Assembly (NCBI GenBank): GCA_014075215.1
Contig: CP046177.1
Span: 1,054,001-1,118,000, forward strand
DNA from: Flavobacteriaceae bacterium
Lineage (GTDB): Bacteria; Bacteroidota; Bacteroidia; Flavobacteriales; Flavobacteriaceae
DNA length: 64,000 nt
Direction of reading: 5' to 3'
Shown piece by piece: positions 36,048 to 46,208 of this stretch. A program made the position numbers and the translations under genes. Below the pieces are notes generated by a model. The model saw only the letters and a list, made by a program, of their open reading frames with translations, ran no database searches and was not told the DNA's origin. How positions within the stretch are numbered: the stretch's first letter is position 1; every line of letters starts with the position of its first letter.

Positions 36048-37193
36048 TTATGAAAAGCCCAGTACTGTTTTAGTAATATAATCCAGTTGTTCCTCATCTA
36101 ATTCGGTATGCATAGGTAATGAAATGACGGTATTGACCAATTCATTGGTTACTCTAAAATCATCTTCCTGATATCGATCATCTCTATATGCTTTTTGACT
36201 GTGTAAAGGAACCGGATAATAAATAGCATTTGGTATGGCATTATCCAATAAATGTCGATGTAACTCATTTCGTTTCCCATTCATAATTTTTAGAGTATAT
36301 TGATGAAAGACATGACAGTTACATGTATCGCAGATATTTTTACAAGATGCTGTAATGGGCGTGATGATGTTTGGATGATATGCAAACGCATTCGTATAAT
36401 ACCTGGCAGCATATCTTCTGGTATTGCAATAGGCATCCAGATGAGGGAGCTTTGCCTTTAATACTGCTGCTTGTATACTGTCCAGTCTTGAATTTACACC
36501 CACTACATCATGATAATATCGCTTATACATGCCATGGTTTACAATTCCTCTGATGGTATGTGCCAACTCATCGTTACCAGTAAAAATAGCTCCTCCATCG
36601 CCGTAGCATCCTAAATTTTTTGACGGGAAAAAAGAAGTAGTTCCTACATGGCCGATAGTCCCTGCTTTTTGTTTACGCCCGTCTTTAAAAGTATAATCCG
36701 CACCAATTGCCTGAGCATTGTCTTCAATTACATATAGATTATGTTCATCGGCAATTTGCATGACAGCTTCCATATTGGCAACCTGGCCAAATAAATGGAC
36801 CGGCACAATAGCTTTTGTTTTGGGTGTAATTGCTTTTTTCAAAGCATCAATGGCTATGTTAAATGTGTCGGGTTCCACGTCAACTAAAACAGGTGTTAGT
36901 TTTAATAAAGCAATTACTTCTACAGTGGCAGCAAATGTAAAATCTACTGTGATAACTTCATCACCTTCCTCTAAGCCTAATCCCATCATAACAATCTGGA
37001 GTGCATCTGTCCCATTAGCACAAGGAATGACGTGTTTTACATCCAGATATGCTTCTAAGTCTGCCTGGAATTCTTTTACATACGGACCATTAATAAAAGC
37101 TGCAGTGTTTAAAATTTCTTCAACAGAGGCATTTACTGTTTTTTTAATCTTGGAATACTGCCTCTGAAGGTCTACCATCTGAATTCTTCTCAC
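36048..37193 (-). CDS. DegT/DnrJ/EryC1/StrS aminotransferase
   Basis: 381 aa, PLP-dependent sugar aminotransferase. Start MRRIQMVDLQRQYSKIKK is typical. CANGTDALQIVMMGLGL, FTFAATVEVI, VEDNAQAIGADY (Asp) and FFPSKNLGCYGDGGAIF (Lys that binds PLP, in SKNLG) are present, followed by GVNSRLDSIQAAVL and the C-terminal MHTELDEEQL. A CX-rich insert, KNICDTCNCHVFHQYTL, is seen in a subgroup of family members. Such enzymes make amino sugars for surface polysaccharides. It is convergent with the response regulator and alone in its transcription unit. Confidence 0.92.
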   Translation of the reverse strand: MRRIQMVDLQRQYSKIKKTVNASVEEILNTAAFINGPYVKEFQADLEAYLDVKHVIPCANGTDALQIVMMGLGLEEGDEVITVDFTFAATVEVIALLKLTPVLVDVEPDTFNIAIDALKKAITPKTKAIVPVHLFGQVANMEAVMQIADEHNLYVIEDNAQAIGADYTFKDGRKQKAGTIGHVGTTSFFPSKNLGCYGDGGAIFTGNDELAHTIRGIVNHGMYKRYYHDVVGVNSRLDSIQAAVLKAKLPHLDAYCNTRRYAARYYTNAFAYHPNIITPITASCKNICDTCNCHVFHQYTLKIMNGKRNELHRHLLDNAIPNAIYYPVPLHSQKAYRDDRYQEDDFRVTNELVNTVISLPMHTELDEEQLDYITKTVLGFS

Positions 37194-37265
37194 GGAATGA
37201 AAATTTTAGCTACCCAAAAATACAATTTATATCTGTTATCTTTGGCTAAAATAAAGCTTATCCGA

Positions 37266-39643
37266 ATGAAAACTTTTAAAAAAATCATAAAATGGATCCT
37301 TGTATTTGTAGTTATCGGTAGTATTTCTATCGGATTATATATTCGAACTTTTTACCCTGTGTATGACGGGGAGCTAACACTGGCAAATATTTCCGATGAG
37401 GTACGGGTTTACTATGACAATTATGGAGTTCCGCATATAAATGCACAAAATCAGAAAGATGCGTATACGGCTTTAGGATATGTACATGCCCAGGATCGGT
37501 TATGGCAAATGGAGTTAATCCGAAGGATAGCTGCAGGGAGATTGTCAGAATTATTTGGTAAAAAATTAGTCGAAACGGATATGTTTTTTTCAAGCTTGGG
37601 AATTGAGGAAAGTGCAGTCGTATCTATAGAAAAGTTGGATAAAAATTCGGAACCTTATAAATTAGCTATAGCCTATTTGGACGGTGTGAATCAATATATG
37701 GAAAATGGAGTTACCCCTCCGGAATTTAAATTGATGGGTATAAAAAAGGAAGCCTATACACTAAAGGATATTTATAATGTATTAGGATATATGTCATTTA
37801 GTTTTGCAATGGCACACAAAACAGATCCTCTGTTAACCGAAATAAAGGAAAGTTGGGAGAAGTTTACCTGGCAGAAATGAATATTTCAATGCACCACCAA
37901 ACAGCAGTTCTTAACCATCAGGAAACTACTGAAATTACTGCTACTTTTTCCAATGCAATACATGCTATATACAAACCATTACCTATACCTTCATTTATGG
38001 GAAGTAATTCATGGGTGATTGGCGCTGATAAAACGAAAAACGGAAAAGTAATTTTTGCAAATGATCCGCATATAGGATTTTCACAACCTTCCGTTTGGTA
38101 TCAGTCACATATCAAAACACCTGACTATGAAATGTATGGATTTAACCTGGCGCTAACGCCCTTCCCATTATTGGGGCACAATAGAAAATATGCATACGGA
38201 TTAACGATGTTTCAAAATGATGATATCGATTTTTACTTTGAAGAGCAACATCCGTTTAATGAGATGGAATATAAAACACCTACAGGTTTTGTTACTTACG
38301 ATACTTTTAAAAGGACTATTAAAATAAAAGATAATGCAGACACAACATTTCAGGTAAAAGTAAGCGGGCACGGGCCATTGATGAATACTGTGATGAAAGA
38401 AATAGATGATACCAGACCTGTTGCCATGCAATGGATTTATACAAAATTACCTAACCGGATTTTGGAAGTAAGCCATACCATTTCTCATGCAAATTCGTTA
38501 TCGGAGTTTAAAGAAGGAATAAAAGCATTACATGCACCCGGTTTGAATGTTATGTATGGCGATGCAGAAAATAATATTGCTTGGTTTGCTGCCGGTAAGT
38601 TATATAAATATGGAGAAGGAGTAAATTCCAAATTGATTTTAAATGGAACGAGGGGAGAAGATGAAATAGCAGAATATTTGGATTTTGAAGAAAACCCTCA
38701 AGCTGTTAACCCTGGTAATAATTATGTATATTCTGCTAACAATGAGCCGGATACTATAGCCGGTATCCGGTACCCGGGATATTATTTACCGGAAGATCGG
38801 GCAAACAGAATTGTGCAATTATTAGAGGCCAAAAATGATTTTACTAAAGAAGAGGTTGCTGCCATGCTTTTTGATGTAACTTCCGATACTGCTCCGGAAG
38901 TGATTGCGGATTTATTGGAAAATATATCTGCGGATACATTATCGGAAAATGAAAAAAAAGGAATGGAGTTATTAAAAAACTGGAATGGGGCGTATACAAA
39001 GAAAAGTGTGGAGCCGGTTATTTACAATCGTTTCTTATATGAATTTTTAACCCTTACCTTTAAAGACGAATTAGGAAAAGGATTTTATCAATTCATGAAT
39101 ACTCCGCTTCAAAAAAAGATGATTGCCATACAAGCTTCAAAAAAAGAGTCTTTATTTTGGGATGATATATTTACAAAAGCAAAAGAAACGAAGCAGAATA
39201 TTATTACGGCATCATTTAAGAATGCTATCGTATTTTTAGAAAATCAATTGGGCCATACCCCTTCCGAATAGCATTGGGATAAAGTAGCTTCCGTAACACA
39301 TCATCATGTTTTATCTGCCGGTGGTAGCATTATGCAAAAAGCTTTTGACATCGGGCCCTTTAAAACCGATGGAGGAAATGAAGTAATTAACAATCAATTA
39401 TTTAAATTAGATAGTACAGGATATTATAAAATACATGCAGGGCCTTCTACACGAAGAGTTATTGATTTTTCTGACGTGGAAAATAGCCTAAGTGTATTGC
39501 CGACAGGTCAGTCTGGAAATGTATTTAGTAAACATTATGATGATCAGGCTCAAAAATACCTCAATGGGCAGTTTATAAAAATGCTTATAAATCAAGATGA
39601 TATAGAGAAATCAAAGCATATATTAGTATTTAAGAAAAAATAA
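37266..39643 (+). pseudogene. Penicillin acylase (N-terminal nucleophile hydrolase) pseudogene
   Basis: Starts MKTFKKIIKWILVFVVIGSI (membrane/signal anchor) with ALGYVHAQDRLWQMELIRRI of the alpha chain. At about 37850 one A is missing (GGAAAGTTGGG; GAAAAGTTGGG would give EKLGEVYLAE), putting the rest in another frame. The beta chain starts at the autoproteolytic MGSNSWVIGADKT (Ser nucleophile), followed by NDPHIGFSQPSVWYQ. A TAG at 39269-39271 in PSE*HWDKVAS looks like a mutated Trp codon; beyond it the frame runs on to 39643 with HHHVLSAGGS. Full length is about 790 aa, normal for the family. Two independent lesions make real decay likely. Confidence 0.88.
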
Positions 39644-39740
39644 TACTACTTCTTTAGCATTTTAGGTAGTTGAGCAAAATAATTTTCAATTTAGAACTTT
39701 CAAACTTTCAACAGTATAAAATGTGACTTATATAAAAATA

Positions 39741-39771
39741 AAAGAGACCTGAGTTTTCAGGTCTCTTTTTA
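39741..39771. terminator. Rho-independent terminator between convergent genes
   Basis: Perfect 12-bp stem AAAGAGACCTGA / TCAGGTCTCTTT with a GTTT loop, followed by T on the plus strand and preceded by A, so it can work in both directions. It separates the acylase pseudogene from the SusD fragment. Confidence 0.85.
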
Positions 39772-39798
39772 TTATAAGAATAAAAATTCTTAGTTCTT

Positions 39799-40115
39799 TT
39801 AGTTATTTATAGGAGTTGGATCAAAAAACCCGGGAATAGGCGATGGCGTATTCGGATTGGTATCTACTTCAACCTGAGGATATAAAAAACGTTGTGGAAT
39901 TGCCGATCCGGTTTTCGGAGGGACATTTAACAAATTATTGGTACGTCTGATATCGTGATACGGCTGTAACTCCCCAATAAGCGAGATATACTTTTCTTCA
40001 AGAATTTCAGCTAAAAGAGCAGCACTTCCCGAAGCGGATGCCGTAGCAGGAAACCCAGATGTTACATTTATAGAGTTTGTTTCACATACCATAGATGTAC
40101 CGTTATCACAAACTT
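39799..40115 (-). pseudogene. C-terminal fragment of a RagB/SusD-family lipoprotein
   Basis: About 100 codons. EILEEKYISLIGELQPYHDI, RRTNN and IPQRFLYPQVEVDTNPNTP are the classic end of SusD-like outer-membrane glycan-binding proteins. The N-terminal three quarters are missing: IS3 copy A begins at 40116, and no SusD or SusC sequence is found on the far side of it. Confidence 0.82.
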
Positions 40116-41425
40116 TGACCCGTCCTGAAATATGTATACAAAAAACAACAAGTATATGTATAAAAATGATGGATATGTAAGACGTTATAGTGAGAGTTTT
40201 AAACTCAAAGTATTAGCAGAACTTACCAAAGGAAACCATTCCAAAAGACAAATTGCCTTAACTTACGGCATACAATCTAGTACGATAAACGTATGGATTA
40301 AAAAATATGACCGTAAAGATTTAATGAACACCCGTGTAACCGTGCAAACAGACGACGAATTATCCCGTATTAAAGCCCTTCAAAAAGAGCTAAAACAACT
40401 CAAAGATCTTCTTATTAAAAAGGATCTAGATAAACTTGTGAATGATAGTTATCTTGAAGTAGCTGCTGAAAATCTTGGCTATAAAAATGTTGAAGAATTA
40501 AAAAAAAAACTTAAACATAAAGCCTTAATGAAAATAGCACCGATTAATAGAAAAAAAAGAAGGTACGCCATCGCTACTATTTGTAATGCTTTCGAGTTAA
40601 AAAGAGATGCTTATTACAAATATCAAAAAAGGTTTGTTCTTAAAAAACAAATAGAACAAAATGTAATAATGCTTGTTAAAAAAAGCAGGAAAACATTACC
40701 CAGAGAAGGTACTAGAAAGCTAATGAAATCCTTACATAATGATTTTAGGAAACAGAATATAAATATAGGTAGAGACCAGTTATTTAGAATCTTAAAAGAA
40801 AATAATTTGTTAATTAGAAGGAAAAAATATTCTTCTAAAACAACCAACTCTTACCATCGTTTTTATAAATATAAAAATATCATAAAAGACCTGATCATTA
40901 ATAGACCTAACCAAGTTTGGGCTTCGGATATTACCTATATAAGAACTATAAATGGATTTTGTTATTTAGCACTTATTACTGATATGTATTCAAGAAAAAT
41001 AGTAGGCTATGATATTAGTGATAGTTTAGAACTTAAAGGCTGTGTTAGAGCTTTAAATAAAGCTATTTATCAAACTAAAAATACCGAAGAAATCATACAT
41101 CATTCTGATAGAGGAATACAATATTGTAGCAATGTTTATACTCAAATTTTGAAAAGAAAAAAGATACAAATCAGTATGACCCAAGAAAATCATTGCTACG
41201 AAAACGCAATGGCCGAAAGAGTTAACGGAATTTTAAAAGATGAATTCTTCCTCGACCAAACATTTACAAATATCAATCACGCCAAAAAAGCAACAAAAAA
41301 TGCAATCAAATTATATAATAATAAAAGATTACATTTATCTTTAGATTATAAAACACCTAATTACGTGCACAAAAATGTAGCATAAATTTTAATAATTAAC
41401 TGTAGCCCTATTTTAGGACGAGACA
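40116..41425 (+). mobile_element. IS3-family element (IS150-like), copy A
   Basis: 1310 bp; ends TGACCCGTCCTGAAATATG and, inverted, TGTCTCGTCCTAAAATAGG. The same element occurs at 44894-46202 and 53107-54415, both inverted relative to A and 1309 bp long. Copy A has one extra A. Flanks CTT and GGT differ, so there is no simple target duplication; CTT is however found in inverted form next to copy B. Confidence 0.9.
40132..41385 (+). CDS. IS3-family transposase, OrfA and OrfB fused in one frame
   Basis: 417 aa. HTH part FKLKVLAELTKGNHSKRQIA, leucine-zipper part LKQLKDLLIKK, then the DDE integrase core WASDITYIRTINGFCYLA (Asp), IHHSDRGIQYCS (Asp), MTQENHCYENAMAERVNG (Glu). In copies B and C a run of nine A separates OrfA from OrfB by a -1 frame; here the run has ten A (40500-40509) and the frames are joined without frameshifting. 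This would express full transposase constitutively. Confidence 0.92.
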   Translation: MYTKNNKYMYKNDGYVRRYSESFKLKVLAELTKGNHSKRQIALTYGIQSSTINVWIKKYDRKDLMNTRVTVQTDDELSRIKALQKELKQLKDLLIKKDLDKLVNDSYLEVAAENLGYKNVEELKKKLKHKALMKIAPINRKKRRYAIATICNAFELKRDAYYKYQKRFVLKKQIEQNVIMLVKKSRKTLPREGTRKLMKSLHNDFRKQNINIGRDQLFRILKENNLLIRRKKYSSKTTNSYHRFYKYKNIIKDLIINRPNQVWASDITYIRTINGFCYLALITDMYSRKIVGYDISDSLELKGCVRALNKAIYQTKNTEEIIHHSDRGIQYCSNVYTQILKRKKIQISMTQENHCYENAMAERVNGILKDEFFLDQTFTNINHAKKATKNAIKLYNNKRLHLSLDYKTPNYVHKNVA

Positions 41426-41455
41426 GGTAAAGACCGAAAAAAATGACAGAAATAT

Positions 41456-41463
41456 TAACTTTG
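41456..41463 (+). promoter_or_regulatory. -7 promoter box of the GTPase cassette
   Basis: TAACTTTG matches the Bacteroidota -7 consensus TAnnTTTG, 16 bp before the first start codon and 31 bp after the end of IS3 copy A. No clear -33 box is present. The transcript would have a very short leader. Confidence 0.4.
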
Positions 41464-41479
41464 AACAAAATATATAGAT

Positions 41480-42601
41480 ATGAGTAAGACGAAAATACCG
41501 CCAATAGTGAAAATTAGTGCCTACCTTTTGAGTTTAGGCACGTTTATAGTAGGTTTTTGGCACGCCCATTTGGGGTTAAAAAATCAACACTTTTTTGGCT
41601 CTGAAAATGGAAGCCTTGTGATAGCTGCAATTATATTGATTCTTATATTAATATCATACTACTTTGCGGTTAGCGGCAGAAAAGTTGCACTATTCTTCTA
41701 TCTCATTTGTGCTTTCGCATTAATTGTATTTAATCTGAATTATTTCTACCCGTATGATTTTAAAGAAGATTTGGTTAAGGAAGAAGCTGGTATTTTAAAA
41801 GATACACTTATATCATATTCTACAAGAGCCCAAGCAATTATCGGTGTCGAGTCAGATGTGGTAGATGACTATATTGACTTGAAAGACTTGGAGAAGCAAC
41901 TTATTAGCGAAGTGAGAGACCAAAATGGATTTAAAGCCAATGCAAGAGCCGTACTTAGTAAATTCAATGACATTTTAGCAAATTATAAAATCAATGCAAT
42001 CAATCCCTCATTGGCGGGTGTAAATGAACCAACTGAACAGGCTCGTATTCTGCAAGGTTACATTACAAGTTCAATCGAGAGTTTTATAGCAAAAAACTTA
42101 GTCAACAGTGAGATAAATTTAGATGTTGCTGAAAGACTTTTCAAAGCAAAAGAGGATTTGAAATCACTAGAGATAAAATATATTCCAGAACTAGAGTTCA
42201 TTCAGCGAGACACAACTAAAATAGACATAAGTAACGATAAAAAGAACATAGAAAACAATCCCAAGAATATTGCAAAAATTGCAAAAATTGTGTCTGAAGT
42301 TAATAGTACTACAAAACCAATTAATGATATAAATACGGGTAGTGCTGATTTCCCAAAACTTGAAGCCACAATAACCGAACTCGGAAGTGTGGGCCATACT
42401 TTACCTTCAATAGTTCAACACATAAAAAATGGAACTAAAGAGCAAAAAGTAGGAACGTGGAAGAACATTCTACTTGTTATATTTTTAGACTTAATTGTTC
42501 CCTTAGCCATCTACGTTTTAATAAGAAGGAAAGAAGATGAAGACGATGATGAAAATTTCTTTAATAGCCTATTCGGGAAAAATAAAAATTTCAATAAGTA
42601 A
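41480..42601 (+). CDS. Membrane protein of an IS-bounded GTPase cassette
   Basis: 373 aa, no family recognised. Three N-terminal helices (about 12-30, 45-63, 69-87), a long soluble region (about 95-335) with heptad-like helices (YIDLKDLEKQLISEV, DVAERLFKAKEDLKSLEIKY), one more helix (KNILLVIFLDLIVPLAIYVL) and an acidic cytoplasmic tail RRKEDEDDDENFFNSLFGK. The soluble part would be outside the cytoplasm. First of three genes with gaps of 19 and 6 bp, hence one operon. Confidence 0.75.
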   Translation: MSKTKIPPIVKISAYLLSLGTFIVGFWHAHLGLKNQHFFGSENGSLVIAAIILILILISYYFAVSGRKVALFFYLICAFALIVFNLNYFYPYDFKEDLVKEEAGILKDTLISYSTRAQAIIGVESDVVDDYIDLKDLEKQLISEVRDQNGFKANARAVLSKFNDILANYKINAINPSLAGVNEPTEQARILQGYITSSIESFIAKNLVNSEINLDVAERLFKAKEDLKSLEIKYIPELEFIQRDTTKIDISNDKKNIENNPKNIAKIAKIVSEVNSTTKPINDINTGSADFPKLEATITELGSVGHTLPSIVQHIKNGTKEQKVGTWKNILLVIFLDLIVPLAIYVLIRRKEDEDDDENFFNSLFGKNKNFNK

Positions 42602-42620
42602 ACCAAATAAATAGAAAGTA

Positions 42621-43569
42621 ATGAGCGATTATATATCAACAGAAAATCAAGAGAGCCAATCGAATAATCCAGAACCAGAAAAATCTTCAAGGATTCCACT
42701 AGCGGATTTAAGTCAAAAAAACATAATGGAAATTTTTGACAACCTTAATCAAGAAGGTCGTCATATTGTTGTTCCCATTGGTTTTCCAAAAGCAGGAAAG
42801 TCTTTGTTCTTGTCGTCACTTTTGTATTATAGCCAAAGATATACTGAAAAAAAAATGGTCAGCACTTGATTTAAACGAGTATCCTTACGACAAAGGTAAC
42901 GTGTCTAGAGATACTATGGTTAAGTACTTTGACGACAAGGAAGCATATCCTTCTACTGAAAAAGGAACCCTAGATTTAATAGGAATGGATATGGAACCGA
43001 ACAAAAAGGGACTTCCGGTGCTTAAATTGGCTTTTGTTGATTTAGCTGGTGAAGATTTGGAGGAAATCAAGACTGACAATAAAGGTAAATTTAATCCTAA
43101 AATTGAAGGAATACTAAAAGCCTGTGAATTAGGTAAGCCTGTATTTTGTCTCATAACTCCTTATAAGCCTGTAAAAGGAGATAAAGACGAAGACACTTTG
43201 CATCAGAATTTTATAAACTATATAAAGGTTAATATGCCAAATCTTTATAGCGTATCTAAATTTATCGTTATAGTATCTCAATGGGATAAAATTCCAGTTA
43301 ACGAAAATGTGGTAGTTGAAAATTACATTAAGCAATTTAGGCCATCACTAGACAATGCTATAAAAAGTAGAAACGCAAAAATAGTATATGGAGAATTTTC
43401 TGTAGGAAAGTTAGTCGACACATTTGATGATGACAATAACCCAGTGGTATATATACAAAGGCTAGACTTCCAATACCCACATAATTTCTGGAACAATTTA
43501 TATAAACTTGCCACAGGTAAATCTGAAGGTGGTGGTTTATTTGCATTTTTTAAAAGACTATTTGGATAA
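42621..43569 (+). pseudogene. P-loop GTPase-like protein, frameshifted at an A9 run
   Basis: About 315 aa if restored. P-loop VPIGFPKAGKSLFLSSLLYY, a switch-like LAFVDLAGEDLEE (G3) and VIVSQWDKIP (G4-like) make it a GTPase of the kind found in multi-gene GTPase-associated conflict systems. At 42846-42854 nine A give a stop (MVST) while eight would give TEKKWSALDLNEYPYDKG and continue to 43569. The C-terminal GGGLFAFFKRLFG is amphipathic. It is either a real lesion or a homopolymer error; the downstream gene is intact. The exact GTPase family is uncertain. Confidence 0.72.
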
Positions 43570-43575
43570 ATTATT

Positions 43576-44886
43576 ATGGAAGATACTAGTATTATTTTCT
43601 TCGGAAAGCCAGATGGTTTTGAATCCTTCGGATTTAAGCCTCAAGGTGTAAAAAGCAAAGTAGACCATTTTGAGCCAAGTCTGAAACTGGAATCAAAGCA
43701 TCAAGATGTATTTCACACGTTTACAAAAAATGGTTACTCATATTTAGAACTATACAGCTTCGCCAAAGCATATAATGCAGGACGTGACGGCATTGTGATT
43801 GGTGTAGCTATTAAGTCAAATAAAGAAATAGCTGTTAATGATAATAATTTTAAGATATTAAATGGACTCTTAAGTCATTTTAAAAAACAGGCATTAAGTG
43901 GGAAAATGTTCAACTCTACGAAAATATCGGATATGGTTAGTTCATTTAGTTTAGATGACAAAATATTTAGTGATTTTGAATTTACAGCCGATTACTCTAA
44001 TGAACACGGAACATTACCTCTATTTCTTGAAGATTATGAATCTAAAATAAATCAGATTTCTGAATGTCGTAAAAGTTATTCAAATGTATATGTGTCAAAT
44101 GAAAAGAATATTTTCAATACCAAATTAAATAATCGATTTTTGCACAAATTTGGCAATAAATTCTACACTATATCAAATTCGCAGTTAATTGAGTATAAAG
44201 AACCAGTTAGGACAAAACCTACACATACAACTAAAACTAGTACGGATAATGTTACCGACAAACTAAAAAGTGATATTCTAAGAGAAAAAAGCAAATACGT
44301 TGATTTAGAGAGTAAGTTAATCGCTTTTAGGAAATCTAGCGGCAAAAAAATCAAAGCACTTGCGATTACATCGGCAGTTTTATTGCTATCACTTGGGGCT
44401 TTTTTTTTTAAGGACTTCTACTTGGATGACAAAAAGAATACTCAACCTCCAAGTATCGTTACAAGTCAAGATTCAGGCGTGGATAATGGAAATCAAAACA
44501 AACCCTCGCAGCAGGAAAACACTATTAATATTGATAATATTCTGGACAATCTTGACAATCGCTCTCTCCTTAGTGCTATACTTGTTAATATCGACCAATT
44601 TGAAAAGAACAAAGGGGTGAATCACTATAATGCTATAGTACGCGATTGTGAAAAACTGAATATTGACCATTCGTATTTCAAGAAACCTCAAAGCCCAACT
44701 ATTAAACAGAAAACAGTGGAAGTTACTAGTGGAATGGGGATAAACACATTGCTTAATAAGTTCGACAATAAGTATACTAAAGATGAAATAATCGAGTGCA
44801 ACAAAGATGCATTTGTGAGACCATCTGACGGAGATCCTTACCTGAAAGAAGCTGGAATGAAAATTATAATGCCTTGTACAGAATGA
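43576..44886 (+). CDS. Single-pass membrane protein with LysM-like C-terminus, GTPase cassette
   Basis: 436 aa, no sure family. The N-terminal cytoplasmic part (1 to about 240: FFGKPDGFESFGFKPQG, NGYSYLELYSFAKAYNAG, IVIGVAIKSNKEIAV) may be a partner domain of the GTPase. A coiled stretch SDILREKSKYVDLESKL precedes one helix (ALAITSAVLLLSLGAFFFKD), then a low-complexity linker. The last 60 residues (VEVTSGMGINTLLNKFDNKY ... AGMKIIMPC) resemble a LysM-type fold that could touch peptidoglycan. This gives a cytoplasm-to-wall bridge. It ends 7 bp before IS3 copy B. Confidence 0.65.
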   Translation: MEDTSIIFFGKPDGFESFGFKPQGVKSKVDHFEPSLKLESKHQDVFHTFTKNGYSYLELYSFAKAYNAGRDGIVIGVAIKSNKEIAVNDNNFKILNGLLSHFKKQALSGKMFNSTKISDMVSSFSLDDKIFSDFEFTADYSNEHGTLPLFLEDYESKINQISECRKSYSNVYVSNEKNIFNTKLNNRFLHKFGNKFYTISNSQLIEYKEPVRTKPTHTTKTSTDNVTDKLKSDILREKSKYVDLESKLIAFRKSSGKKIKALAITSAVLLLSLGAFFFKDFYLDDKKNTQPPSIVTSQDSGVDNGNQNKPSQQENTINIDNILDNLDNRSLLSAILVNIDQFEKNKGVNHYNAIVRDCEKLNIDHSYFKKPQSPTIKQKTVEVTSGMGINTLLNKFDNKYTKDEIIECNKDAFVRPSDGDPYLKEAGMKIIMPCTE

Positions 44887-44933
44887 TAAAAAGTGTCTCG
44901 TCCTAAAATAGGGCTACAGTTAATTATTAAAAT

Positions 44934-45791
44934 TTATGCTACATTTTTGTGCACGTAATTAGGTGTTTTATAATCTAAAGATAAATGTAATCTTTTATTA
45001 TTATATAATTTGATTGCATTTTTTGTTGCTTTTTTGGCGTGATTGATATTTGTAAATGTTTGGTCGAGGAAGAATTCATCTTTTAAAATTCCGTTAACTC
45101 TTTCGGCCATTGCGTTTTCGTAGCAATGATTTTCTTGGGTCATACTGATTTGTATCTTTTTTCTTTTCAAAATTTGAGTATAAACATTGCTACAATATTG
45201 TATTCCTCTATCAGAATGATGTATGATTTCTTCGGTATTTTTAGTTTGATAAATAGCTTTATTTAAAGCTCTAACACAGCCTTTAAGTTCTAAACTATCA
45301 CTAATATCATAGCCTACTATTTTTCTTGAATACATATCAGTAATAAGTGCTAAATAACAAAATCCATTTATAGTTCTTATATAGGTAATATCCGAAGCCC
45401 AAACTTGGTTAGGTCTATTAATGATCAGGTCTTTTATGATATTTTTATATTTATAAAAACGATGGTAAGAGTTGGTTGTTTTAGAAGAATATTTTTTCCT
45501 TCTAATTAACAAATTATTTTCTTTTAAGATTCTAAATAACTGGTCTCTACCTATATTTATATTCTGTTTCCTAAAATCATTATGTAAGGATTTCATTAGC
45601 TTTCTAGTACCTTCTCTGGGTAATGTTTTCCTGCTTTTTTTAACAAGCATTATTACATTTTGTTCTATTTGTTTTTTAAGAACAAACCTTTTTTGATATT
45701 TGTAATAAGCATCTCTTTTTAACTCGAAAGCATTACAAATAGTAGCGATGGCGTACCTTCTTTTTTTTCTATTAATCGGTGCTATTTTCAT
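44934..45791 (-). CDS. IS3 transposase OrfB, copy B
   Basis: 285 aa integrase-core part starting MKIAPINRKKRRYAIATIC; same sequence as the second part of copy A. Made as OrfAB by -1 frameshifting at the nine-A run near 45821. All three DDE residues are present. Confidence 0.9.
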   Translation of the reverse strand: MKIAPINRKKRRYAIATICNAFELKRDAYYKYQKRFVLKKQIEQNVIMLVKKSRKTLPREGTRKLMKSLHNDFRKQNINIGRDQLFRILKENNLLIRRKKYSSKTTNSYHRFYKYKNIIKDLIINRPNQVWASDITYIRTINGFCYLALITDMYSRKIVGYDISDSLELKGCVRALNKAIYQTKNTEEIIHHSDRGIQYCSNVYTQILKRKKIQISMTQENHCYENAMAERVNGILKDEFFLDQTFTNINHAKKATKNAIKLYNNKRLHLSLDYKTPNYVHKNVA

Positions 45792-46186
45792 TAAGGCTTT
45801 ATGTTTAAGTTTTTTTTTAATTCTTCAACATTTTTATAGCCAAGATTTTCAGCAGCTACTTCAAGATAACTATCATTCACAAGTTTATCTAGATCCTTTT
45901 TAATAAGAAGATCTTTGAGTTGTTTTAGCTCTTTTTGAAGGGCTTTAATACGGGATAATTCGTCGTCTGTTTGCACGGTTACACGGGTGTTCATTAAATC
46001 TTTACGGTCATATTTTTTAATCCATACGTTTATCGTACTAGATTGTATGCCGTAAGTTAAGGCAATTTGTCTTTTGGAATGGTTTCCTTTGGTAAGTTCT
46101 GCTAATACTTTGAGTTTAAAACTCTCACTATAACGTCTTACATATCCATCATTTTTATACATATACTTGTTGTTTTTTGTATACAT
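45791..46186 (-). CDS. IS3 transposase OrfA, copy B
   Basis: 131 aa HTH protein ending ...NVEELKKNLNIKP. The A9 run in the ELKK codons is the frameshift site (A-AAA-AAA type). OrfA alone normally represses transposition. Confidence 0.88.
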   Translation of the reverse strand: MYTKNNKYMYKNDGYVRRYSESFKLKVLAELTKGNHSKRQIALTYGIQSSTINVWIKKYDRKDLMNTRVTVQTDDELSRIKALQKELKQLKDLLIKKDLDKLVNDSYLEVAAENLGYKNVEELKKNLNIKP

Positions 46187-46208
46187 ATTTCAGGACGGGT
46201 CAGTATTA

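Larger units (their letters stand above)
44894..46202 (-). mobile_element. IS3-family element, copy B
   Basis: 1309 bp, inverted relative to copy A, so A and B enclose 41426-44893 like a composite transposon. Flanks AAG (left) and GTA (right) do not match. The left flank AAAAG is the complement of the CTT at the left of copy A, which fits an inversion of the segment between A and B. Confidence 0.9.

Noticed and set aside
45472..45696. Open frames of about 74-86 codons antisense to the IS3 and DUF3883 genes (also at 40623, 53685, 48596, 52175)
   Set aside because: They repeat wherever the parent sequence repeats, have no start signals or family features and are shadows of the real genes.
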